The notes below the pieces were generated by a model, which saw only the letters and a program-made list of their open reading frames with translations, did no database searches and was not told the origin of the DNA. A stretch of DNA of 64,000 nt, from the NCBI GenBank assembly GCA_961205875.1, contig OY540816.1, positions 20,284,701 to 20,348,700 of the forward strand, read 5' to 3'. Positions 1-10,680 of this stretch are shown in pieces. Each line of letters opens with the position of its first letter. Position 1 is the first letter of the stretch. The translations under genes and the position numbers were made by a program. The DNA is from Sialis fuliginosa. Taxonomy: Eukaryota; Arthropoda; Insecta; Megaloptera; Sialidae.

Positions 1-209
1 GCACTCGAAAATATATGAAAATTAAAAAAATAGTGCTTCATCTCGAAAACAAAAAACATTATACTGAGGACAAGTTTTGAGGTGATATGGATATAGATCT
101 TGGCTTCTGGATGAAAGCCGCGTCAATTTGGTCGTGTTATCGGTCAACGTTTCGTCTCTCTAAAATTTGGGTCGCGGTGCTAAAAAGTTTGGGAAGCATT
201 GAGCTAGAG

Positions 210-376
210 GGGTCCGCTGAACTTTTGTCAGGGGTCCGTGAAACATATTTGGCTGAAATTAAAGTACTTTTACTATTTTCTATTTACCAATGATTAATTA
301 GTATTAGTAGAGGGAGCCCTTGAAAAATAATTGTTCAAAAGGGGGTCCCTAGACCACATATGTTTAAGAACCGCTG
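210..376. mobile_element. Short hAT-like remnant with 8-bp target duplication
   Basis: A 167-bp block flanked on both sides by AGCTAGAG (202-209 and 377-384). Its right end, read inward, is CAGCGGTTCTTAAACATATG, a typical hAT-type terminus. The left end is rich in 'ggggtcc' but does not match that terminus well, so it is probably damaged. Confidence 0.6.
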
Positions 377-384
377 AGCTAGAG

Positions 385-1260
385 CAATAGACTAAAATAA
401 CCATTTGCACGGCTTTTAAGAAATGAAAACATTGCTTAATATTTAATGCATTTGCCAATAATTATACAACTTTTTGTATTTAATTTTAAATTTAGTTTTC
501 CTACAAATGTATTTATAAAGCATTTATTTTATCAACAATTTTGTTGAGTTCTAGAGAATTACATATATTTTATGTAATCAGGGACGTCCGCAAGAAATTT
601 TCCAAGGAGAAGAGAGGAAGAATTTGTCCAAAAAAAAAAAAACACCGCCTCACCAAAAAATAAAATAAAGAATGTAGGTTAGGTAAAAAAAAATTTGTCA
701 GTGCGGTTTAATATATTTTTTTCCAGAATGTTTTTTATCTGTATTTTTTTCGGCAAACCTAAGTACTTTTAAAATGTAAATAAGTATAGTAACATTACAT
801 ATGTATGTAAATTGTTTAAAATTAAAATAATGTATACAATTTACATAAAAATTTGTCAACATTTTCTAAAATCACAGGAAAAGCTATTAGCAGTAAAGTG
901 ATATTAAATTTACGATTTATAAGTTAATATTAAAATTATAATTTTCCATACGTCATCAATCATTCATGGCAAAAAATTACACGTATTTATCATTGATTGA
1001 TAGAAAGAATCAGTAATTTTTATTGCCTTTTTATCGGTCATAAAAATTAATTTCATTGAAAGTCGGCTTGTTTGTGGACATTGGTTTATCAACAAAAATC
1101 GATTGTTTTAATGTCCTCGACAACTCCTGAAAGTTTGTCGATATGTTTACGGAACAACCTGTAAATTCTTATATTGATAATATGTATGTTATCATATCGA
1201 GAGGGGGTAGAAGTGTAAATATAGAAAAATAGTTATGGGTATTTGCATATGCCATAACAC
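385..1260. other. Intergenic, degraded repeats
   Basis: AT-rich DNA with no coding signal. 1085-1165 contains 'TGTCCTCGACAACTCCT', which recurs at 5355-5420 in a dispersed element ending in 'ACAGCCTGTATA'. Confidence 0.4.
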
Positions 1261-1261
1261 A

Positions 1262-1610
1262 CGATTTTCTGAAATTTACAAAAAATATCCACAAATTATA
1301 CACCTAAACCAAACCTACATATTAGTGAAAACCAGAATAAAATCCGTTCAGTAGTTACTGAGAAAATCGTGTAAAATTATATTTTCAAACTCCCAGGAAA
1401 CACCAGGTCTCGTCTTAGAATTTGTATGAAAATATTCTTTTTGTTTTTTGATGTTAAATTTTAGGTTTTCATAAAATATTAATAGCCACGAACATGCACA
1501 GAAAAATGATCTAACTATTGGTGAAAACCGCATTGAAATCGGTTCAGTAATTCCCGAGTCTATAAGCCTCATACAAACGAACATTCATTTTTATATACAG
1601 AGATATATTC
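1262..1610 (-). repeat. Helitron-like repeat fragments (families F1 and F2)
   Basis: 1262-1440 matches copies at 53.7 kb and 31.3 kb (F1: 'gttcagtagttactgagaaaat', then 'cccaggaaacaccaggtct'). 1440-1605 matches 44.2 kb and 55.4 kb (F2). Read on the minus strand, F2 begins TCTCTGTATATAAAAATGAA, a 5' end style common in insect Helitrons. The minus frame at 1348-1584 is part of the repeat, not a gene. Confidence 0.45.
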
Positions 1611-2689
1611 CTACTTAAATATCCAGTCAGTGATGTGATACAATTTTGATGAATTATCTTTCAAAGAGGCAAAAAAACTAAACCAGACAGGATAATTACA
1701 AGTGACCTTCAAGAAAACAGACCTATTCAACCAGAGGTCCCACATGTTTTACATAAATTTCATATAATCCCGTTGAGGGAATTTATTGATTCAATATACG
1801 AAAAATAATTACAACAGACGAAACTGGTTTCAATTAACGTATTTTAAAATAATTAATTAAAGCTTTTGACTATCACTTTCCCCTCGTAAGGCTTTATTCC
1901 CCCCCCTTGCTTGTTTCTAAATTTAAAAAAAAAATGCGTGCAAACAAAAAATAATTTTCTCAGCAGGTTATTTCTTGTGTAGATAATATCATGTCAACAA
2001 TGTAGACAATCAAATATTCCTATTATAAATTCACTTATACAATATTAATTATCATGTATGACGGCTATCGCTGACTAAAAACAATAGATACTTATTTTCA
2101 TAATTTTATAAGAACCCCCTTCGCTCTTCGGTAACTATCAAAAACAAACTTGTATAGCTAGAAATTTTTTTCATCAACACCCCCTCTCTAACCCCCCCCC
2201 CCCCCCCGACGTACCGAAACGCACCGTGTGGTACAGGTAACTAAAACCGCTTCTAGCTAATCCGGAAGTTGAAATGTCAATGAAAACGCATGATATCACT
2301 GTTATTTCCCGCTGTTTTTACACGTTGAATAGAAAAAATAAAACACAATTTATAAGCTTTGATAATAGTGTTATAATATTTATTATACAGGTGTTCATAT
2401 TATTATACAGGTTGTTCGAAAATTAGGTTGCTACAGAAAAACTTTTCAGATAAAATTTACTCAGTTTGGGGGAAGGGGAGAGGGGTTATTATCATATTAG
2501 AGTCTATATATAATATAATACTATTTAACTTTAATAATCAAAGAAACTGTAACAATGAAAGTCCCACTAAGATCGGTTTAGTAGTAATTCGCTAATTCTT
2601 TATACAGTGTTCATGAAAATTGAAATAACTTCGGTGCATAAAAATGTAATGTGAAAAGTATTGAATATCTAAGAAACTATGGGGTTTAG

Positions 2690-2797
2690 ACATAGGACAT
2701 GTTGGGTGGGCATGTTAAGTGGGCATGTCAGGTGGGCATGATTACTTTATGTTTAATTAAATTAATATCCCCGGGTAACACCGGGCCAATGCGCTAG
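2690..2797 (+). mobile_element. 3' end of a Helitron-like element
   Basis: Three short 'gtgggcatgtt' units, then a hairpin (CCCGG 2770-2774 with CCGGG 2781-2785), then ...GCGCTAG|T with CTAG ending at 2797. A hairpin about 10 nt before a CTRR end, inserted before T, is the Helitron pattern. The same end occurs in reverse at 53612-53619. Confidence 0.5.
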
Positions 2798-2996
2798 TTA
2801 TTTATAAAAAAATATATAATATCAAAAACAAAATGCATGATTGTTTAATTCAAATCAAATTATGATATACATATTTAATGGCATTTGTTTCCTGTTGTTC
2901 TTCCTTTTTTCATTAAGATATTATGTTTATTAAAAATCAGTAGCGGTACGTCATTTTTGTATATTATTTTAATTTTTTTAAATTATTTATTTTTAA

Positions 2997-3395
2997 TTCT
3001 AAAATTGATACATAATAAAGTCCCTCGCTTATAATCTATTTATCTGTTTATCTGTGCATGATATTCTCAGTAAATACTGAACGGATTATATTACGGTTTT
3101 CACTAATGGGTAAAGTGTTCCACAAGGTTCTAAAATTGATACATAAGTAACAAAGTCCCTCGCTTATAATCTGTTTGTCTGTCTGTCTGTTCATGATATT
3201 CTCAATAAATACTGAACGGATTTTATTACGGTTTTCACTAACGGATAAAGTGTTCCACAAGGTTCTAAAATTGATACATAACAAAGTCCCTCGCTTATAA
3301 TCTGTCTGTCTGTCTATCTGTGCATGATATTCTCAATAAATACTGAACGGATTTTATTACGATTTTCACTAATGGATTAAAGTGTTCCACAAGGA
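2997..3395 (+). repeat. Three tandem copies of a 131-135 bp unit
   Basis: Units start at 2997, 3128 and 3263. Each contains 'aaagtccctcgcttataatc', a (TCTG)n-like run, 'actgaacggatt' and 'gtgttccacaagg'. The unit is the 5' part of the Helitron-like F1 family multiplied in tandem. The minus-strand frame across it (3048-3284) is a repeat artefact. Confidence 0.8.
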
Positions 3396-5060
3396 AGGTT
3401 TAGATGTATAATTTGTGAATTTATGAGTCGGAAAAAACAATTATCAGAGAGATATCTTCGCATGTGCTTCGTAAATAGTTAGTGATAAGTGAGAACATAA
3501 TATGTTGCAAATATATGGTCCATATCTCTAGTATTGTATTTCCGAGATTTTTTTAAAGAGATTGCCGATATATAATTAGATTCTAGGTGCGTTAATGACT
3601 GTAAAATACAATGTAAATAATATTATCATATGTATTACGAATAGAATGTTTGAACGTTGAATGTAAAAAATTGAATTATTTAAAAATATTTTGTTTTGTG
3701 AAAAACCCTATTTAAACTAGATGACGTCATGAAAAATAATAATATATGTTTATTCATATTAGCATGAACTTCTAACCTTTACACAAACAAAAACTTATCT
3801 TATGTTTCAAATTTGACACACTTTAAATGAAGCGACATAAAAATGAAATGTCTAAAAAACTGGAAGACAATAAAAATACTGTTACAAGGTTACACCTTTT
3901 TTCTTACACGCGTAAAAAAATATCTATTACATATGTTACATAGGTAAGAGTTACTATTAACCATGTAACTCTATACTGTCACCACTTTTTATAAATTTTA
4001 ATAGCTTTGATAATCGATAATTATAAAAAATTCCCAATATTAAAAAATAAAAATATAATAAAATTCGATCTGAGGTGAATGTTTTGGTCAAAAAAGTTTT
4101 GTAATAGTAAAAATCGCACATTGACTAATGCTCTATGACTGGCTCTACCAACGGATTATTTAAAAAAAACATCTGCCAAGTAAATGCACAGTGCTTCTTC
4201 GTGCTAAATTCACAGGGGGGTCAATTGCTGCTTTAAGGGGCGTAGTTGTTTATCGTTTTATTGAATATTTATGTACACAGTGTTGAATCTAAGAGTTTAC
4301 TCCGAGGAGGGGATGAAAATTCTGAGAGAAGTAATTTTTTATTAAGATATATTTTAATACATAATATAGTTTATTTGGTTTTATCCATAAAAATAAAATA
4401 AAATAAAAACGACTTAAAAAAACTAAAAACAATAAAAAGTATTTTTTTTTTATTTATTAAGTTTTTTATTGGCGTGGCTGCGACTTCAAAAACTGTTAAA
4501 TTTAAATTATTATATACTTTTCATTGTTTTTAGGGTTTTTTAAGTCATAAGTTTAACTTTCCCATTTGGAGTAGCGTATTTCGAAATCCTTAGTGAAATT
4601 TTGCTAAATTTTATATGGGACTACCTCGAGAATATAAAATAAACAAAATATTGTCTATATCGGTACATATTTGTCGGAGCTATGCCTGAACATACATAAA
4701 AAATAGATATTGTCGAATTGAAAAACTACCTCCTTTTTTTAAATCGGTTAAAAATGAACACTTCTTATGAAAATCTCTCCCCGTGGGTAAAATGATACTC
4801 GGCGCCTATTTTTTTTACCCGAATATGCAATTCGCCCCAGCCGCCTATAAACCAACTGTTGTTTAATGAATGTAGCGATGCACGACCCCATGTTTACCAA
4901 CTGTGACTTTGTATTTTAGGTAAAATTTGCAAGGAATTAAATATTTCTTTTGTAACTAATGACATCATTGATGACGCTAAAGACATAATAATATTGACAG
5001 GGTGTGCCATTTTAATTTTTTTTCCAAATGAAGCATTGACGTTTTCGAATTTTACTTTTA
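3396..5060. other. Intergenic AT-rich region with repeat scraps
   Basis: 3396-3520 resembles the tail of the F1 repeat (compare 62160-62290). 4404-4550 is a small inverted repeat around 'ctaaaaacaataaaaag'. 4170-4215 shares 'aaatgcacagtgctt' with 9078. No gene is seen. Confidence 0.4.
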
Positions 5061-5420
5061 AATAAAACGGCCAAGTGCGTGTTGGGCACGCACATGATAG
5101 GGTTCCGTAGTCATTGCTACAGTTTTCGTTATAATTTTCATTGGAAGTACTAATTAAATGCTACATTCTGGATTTTTTTCATATTTTTTGCATCGATAGT
5201 TTAGGAATTAAAAGGGCAAATATATCGTGACTGAAGGGTTTGAATCAAAAGGTTTTATAACATTTTTTGTTGCATTTTTAGAGACCTATCTAAAGACTCA
5301 ATAGGATAAGTAAAAAAAAAATGTTTGAATATACTTTTCAGTCTAAAAAGCAATTGTTTTAATGTCCTCGACAACTCCTTAAAGTTTATCAGTATGTTTA
5401 CGGGACAGCCTGTATATAAA
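5060..5420 (+). repeat. Dispersed repeat with 'CGGCCAAGTGCG ... GGGTTCCGTAG'
   Basis: The left part (5070-5110) has the signature of a repeat I know from many lepidopteran genomes. Its usual right part ('cctgtgacagacggacggac') is not here but appears at 34770-34800 and 55025-55060. 5341-5416 carries the 'TGTCCTCGACAACTCCT' element. Confidence 0.45.
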
Positions 5421-8400
5421 ATAGATCAGAAGAGCATTATGAGGTTTAAAAAAATTAAATGATGACTAAAAAAAAGGTATTTAAAAATTGAATCGAACTC
5501 TAGCTACGCCACTGTATTTCAAACATATATTGTTGTGTATATAATATACAAATGATATAATAGACATGGTAAAACTTGTGGGTAAAAGTCGGTAAAACCA
5601 AACGTTATGATATCATATACATAGTTACTATTTAAAAAAAATGCGTAGATTTTAACTTTCATTTCGCAATACGTTTAAATATTCGTAGATAAAACAGATC
5701 TTACTGAATATGATGTATCAGAGAAAGTTCATTGTTTAATGATTAAATACATGTCATTTATCTATGACTAACGGACACATTGGTGCGGGAAATCAAAGGG
5801 GTAAGGGGGAAAGATCCGTTTCAGTATAATTGTTGTCATTGTTGATATACGTGTTATCAAAGTCCACACAGAAATATGTAGTTTTAACTAAAATATTTGT
5901 ACTTTTAAAGTACAAATATATGAATGTTTATTTTTGATTATTAATAAAGGTGTTTTTATTTTGCTTTTCAAATAATTTTAGTAAAGAAAGAAGGCACTAA
6001 AATGTGTATTTTTATAATGCGTCACTGGTGGGAGGGGAGTTAGGTAATTAACATTCTGCCCCGGGCCACAATCTTTCTTAATTCACCACTGTTGATTTCA
6101 CATTCATATTTTTTTAACTGACATTTTTTTACAATAGGGCTTTATTTATCATTTGCACCTCGAGCCTCAAGATGTGTAAGTACGGCCCTGTGTGCATTTT
6201 TGAAGCGCTGCACTAATTGAAAACTAGATAAATATGTAGGTATATACTATATACTTTTTATCAATTTTCAAATTTGTCTAATTATTTTTTAAACAATAGC
6301 TATGAAAATATTCACTGCAAAGTACGACGAAATATTGGCCGATAAAACTACGAAATTGACGAGGTTTATTTACATTGACGTTACGAGGATTTTTTTGAGG
6401 AAAGAATAGACAAAAATTTATTTAAAAAATCGTGTATTTAAAAAAATAATCAATTGTTTCTATAAGACCTTTTTTGCTCTTCACTTTTAAAATAACTGTT
6501 AATTCTTATTTATTTATATTATATTTTTGCATGACTCCTAATATTGTATTGCTCATTTAGAAATAAATCATAAAAAGGTGACCGCGAAAGTCGTACTTAT
6601 AAAATGCAAAAAATAATAATTTATTTCATTAAAAAGTTTCACGTGTTGTTCAAATCAGTCATCGATGGAAAAAAATTTAAATAGAATCAGATTTAGATTA
6701 AATAATGATTCATAATTTAATGTAAGTAACATTTTTTCTATGAAACCTTATAGTAGCTTTCACTTAATATTTTCTAAAAATAAACGGAATCATTTCTCTG
6801 TGAATGGCTATGCATTCATCAAAATAAAATTAATTAACTGTAGGGTCAAATAGTTCTAACGAAAAAAAAATTTGACCTTTGAAAATCAATTATTCAAATT
6901 AATGTTTTTTTTGTATACACTGATTTTAAATTTAAATTATGTTAGGATGCCAGCATTTGTTTTGAATAGATATACAGTGGGAATTCGTTAGTTGCAATAA
7001 TCGAGTCAGAAAGTCCAGTGTTTCTCATTTATTTATTAAAATTTTTTTAACCTTGTATTTTTTAAATCAAAATTCTATAATTTTTTAGACTCATTTGCCA
7101 CTGATGCATCCATTGGAGGGGGGTAGGAGTTAGGGGGTCAGATCCGAATAGAATACAACACGTTAATGATTTTAGATATATAGGGTACTATACAAAAGTT
7201 ATAGAGAAGACGCAAAATTAAGTCCAATAGGTTTTTCAAAATATTGTCGAAGAACGTCAAATTAAAAAAAATATTTTTAATCTCATTAACCCTTCGACTT
7301 TTTAAAAAAAATATTGCACCACTGTACAAATACCCTTAACTGGTATCGTGATGGCCGGCATGTTTTTTTTTGCTTAATTAATTCCTATTAGATATGAATT
7401 TGTTAAAAACTTTCCTAAAATAATTTTTTTCATAGTTTTTGTAGGTATACCTAAACATATAAAAAAAATTAATTTACTAGGGTTCTCACGTAAAAGATAA
7501 TTTAGTAAACTAATGGTAATAAAAGTTAATTTATTAAATAAAATAAGTGTATTATTTTACCATTTATAAAGTGTTATGCAGTCTCATATTTGAAACTAGC
7601 TAATCTTCATTGGGGGCCGCAAATACCCCACTATACCAATTACGTTTATAAAATTTATTTATTTATCATTTATTATACCTACACATTTCTTCAGGATCAC
7701 ACTGTAGGTAGGTATATTCATATACATATAATTAAATTAGGTATGTGTATTTTTATTTCTATGTATAATATCATTCAAAATTTGACTTTATCTCTATCAC
7801 TTACGAGAGAAGAATATCAAAGAAATATGTACAACCCTGTATAATCACGTACCATAGGTTAAAAAAATTAACTGCCGTGACCACCACATGATTTTTTTAT
7901 GCATTAATATGCAGAAATATATATAAAACAGTTTGTTATACTGTTGAACTGAAACCATTTGAAAATATTTTTTATTAAAATTCAAAAATTTAATTACTTT
8001 ACTTAAACCATAAAATATTTATTAACCGACCTCAGAAATCAGAAATATATTTAATAAATTAAACTCGTTGTAATTATAGAAACCCTAACAATGTTTTTTA
8101 TTTCTTTTATCGAACAGTGTGTTTTTGAAATATTATTTATTTACAATGTTTGCATACAAATAGTAAATTTCTGTACCTACGAAAACAATAACAAAGTTTG
8201 TAAGCCACTGAATTCTATTTTTGTTTTGATAAACATTTCAAGCAATTTGTTTATACCTAGATTGGCTCAAAATAAAATTAAAAATAACGAAGAAACATTT
8301 ATATGACATTGAATTAATTTTTTGTATTACGTGTATATATCAGATTAAAAATTATGTAAGCATGTGTATTAAATTTTATATTATGAAAAATGGTATGATC

Positions 8401-9125
8401 ATTAGTATTATTATAATTTATAATAATAAATCATGAACCTAATTATTATATGAATGTAATTTGTTCTTTTTATTATTATATAAATGTAATCATTATTAAC
8501 TACAACATAAAATTAAGAATATTGTATTATATATTTTACCTTGGTTTATAAATTATTGAAATTATTGTTAATTGTTGTTAATTATTAAGTTCAGTGATAA
8601 AATTCTTTAATTATTGTCATAAAATGTGCATAACAATGTAAGTATAAAAAATGTTATGCATTGCATTATACAATATTTATAAAATAAAATAATATTTTAG
8701 CTTAAATAATAAACCAATTAAAAAATATTTTTACCTGTAGTAAAACTATTTAAAACCTCGACCGTAAAAAACTCACTTGCACAAACAACACAAAATTTAT
8801 CAAATAAAAAACACAGATATTGTTTTAATGTTACATGTGTTTATCACGTAATTCAAACGAGGGAGAAAATTACAAACGTAAGTTTCAAATAAATACATTT
8901 ACTTGATCGACAGAATCTTATCGCACTCTACAAGTGCATCCTAAACATATAGCTTCTACACGCCGACTAAACTAGAAAACGAAAGTGTGTGTGTGTATGT
9001 GTTTCATACAAATACTCATGTTACGTATCTACCTTCATATGTACAGAGTGATACTGAAAAAAGTAAATATGCTAAATAAATGCACAGTGCTTTTTCGTGC
9101 TAAATTCACCAAGGGTAGTTAATTA
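5421..9125. other. AT-rich intergenic region, no gene recognised
   Basis: Short frames exist (for example 7590-7844 and 8091-8306), but their composition is that of AT-rich random sequence and I recognise no domain. 8300-8720 is very AT-rich, with loosely repeated 'attattatatgaatgtaat' units. A (GT)n run is near 8986. Confidence 0.4.
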
Positions 9126-10022
9126 CAGTGGCGAGGCGTGACATTTTTAAAAAGTAAGCATTCTTTGTCAATCCTCCCCCTCCTATTAACAAAAAAAAAT
9201 TAGTTATGAAACAGTTTTAGTTCAAGCTTTTACTTTTTAAAATAAATTCTTGTATATTTATATAGTAACTAAATGGTTCTACGTCTTATTTTCTTGTATT
9301 TTAGTCGATATTTGTATGACGAATTGAAGGAAATTTCACTAAAAAATTTTGAATTTTTGATTTCGTTAAAAGTATGTTTATTGTATAGAAAATGACGTGA
9401 AAAGTTGTTTGTTTCAAACCGCAGGTCTTTATCTCAAACCGTTCTCGAGATATGGACTCTCAAAGTTTTAGTTTTTTCAAAATTTTTGGAGAAAAAAGGC
9501 TGTAACTTTTGAACGCGTGGTCGGAATTGATTTTAGTTAACGGATTTGAAATCAGCGTGTCAAAATCTATATAATGACATGTATAATACTTTAAAATCCG
9601 ACAAAAAAATTTTGATCAAAAATCGACATTTTTTTAAGGTATACCCCTTTGAATTTTTTCGATTTTTCGCGAAATTTTTTTTTTCGAGTTTTTAGGTATT
9701 ATACATGTCATTATATAGATTTTGACACGCTGATTTCAAATCCGTCAACTAAAATCAATTCCGACCACGCGTTCAAAAGTTATGGCCATTTTTCTTCAAA
9801 ATTTTGAAAAACCTAAAACTTTGAGAGGCTATATCTCGAGAACGGTTTGAGATACAGACCTGCGGTTTGAAACAAACAACTTTTCACGTCATTTTCTATA
9901 CAATAAACATACTTTTAATGAAATCAAAAATTCTAAATTTTTTAGTGAAATTTCCTGCAGTGAACTTCAACTCGTCATACAAATATCGACTAAAATACAA
10001 GAAAATAAGACATAGAGGTATT
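9126..10022. mobile_element. Long fold-back element, copy 1
   Basis: An imperfect inverted repeat of about 370-nt arms (about 9277-9645 and 9675-10020) around a short centre near 9660. The left arm has 'gtcaaaatctatataatgac' and the right arm its reverse complement. It is preceded by 'cagtggcgaggcgtga', also found before copy 2. There is no coding capacity. Copy 2 is at 32843-33720 in the same orientation. Confidence 0.85.
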
Positions 10023-10029
10023 ATACATT

Positions 10030-10200
10030 CTTGAGATATCTTGAAAAAATAAATATTATGGAATGTCACCTCTTCCCCTTTGAAATAGGACCGTCCTCAA
10101 GCCAGACCCAACCATCAAACCATATTTCATTAATATCGGTTCAGTGGTTCATGTTAAAATATATTAAGATGAGTGATTTTTTATGTGGACACACTGTACG
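10030..10200 (+). repeat. Dispersed repeat family R3, truncated copy
   Basis: Shares 'gagatatcttgaaaaaataa', 'cagacccaaccatc' and 'atatcggttcagtggttcat' with copies at 30085-30310 (-), 44790-45110, 50395-50610, 57540-57865 and 58380-58775. Complete copies continue into 'gacagacacacagacagac' and end near 'cttctcgtatcttcgatatt'. Confidence 0.75.
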
Positions 10201-10680
10201 TATGTAACTATTACCGGTATTACAGAATTTATATTACATTGTACTTCAGAGCCATCTATGGATGTAATAATAAACCATATAAGGAACTAGTCATAAATGT
10301 AATGTTAATTAATTCAATAAGAGCAATGTACGGAATTTAAAATTCATTTTTATCAATATTGTTGTGAAACTTTGTTTTTTATGTCACAGTTTATTCAATA
10401 CTACTCTATTTTTGGGATTGTACGTGCAGATAGTGGATATTTATCAAAAATAAATATGCAACTAAAATTTTAAGTATTTAAAGTTATCTGTTTGTCAAGC
10501 ACATGCAATCAATTTTAGCCTTGAATAAAGTAATGTCTTATCTATTAGGTCAATATTTTTCTGTAAACAAATAAAATAAGAACTATATTTAATTAAACTT
10601 TTAATATAATAATAATAGTCATATTTTTTCATATACATACATATATATTTAAAAAACATACATACAACATTTAATTAAAT

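Noticed and set aside
3048-3284. Minus frame with internal peptide repeat
   Set aside because: Falls wholly in the 131-135 bp tandem repeat.
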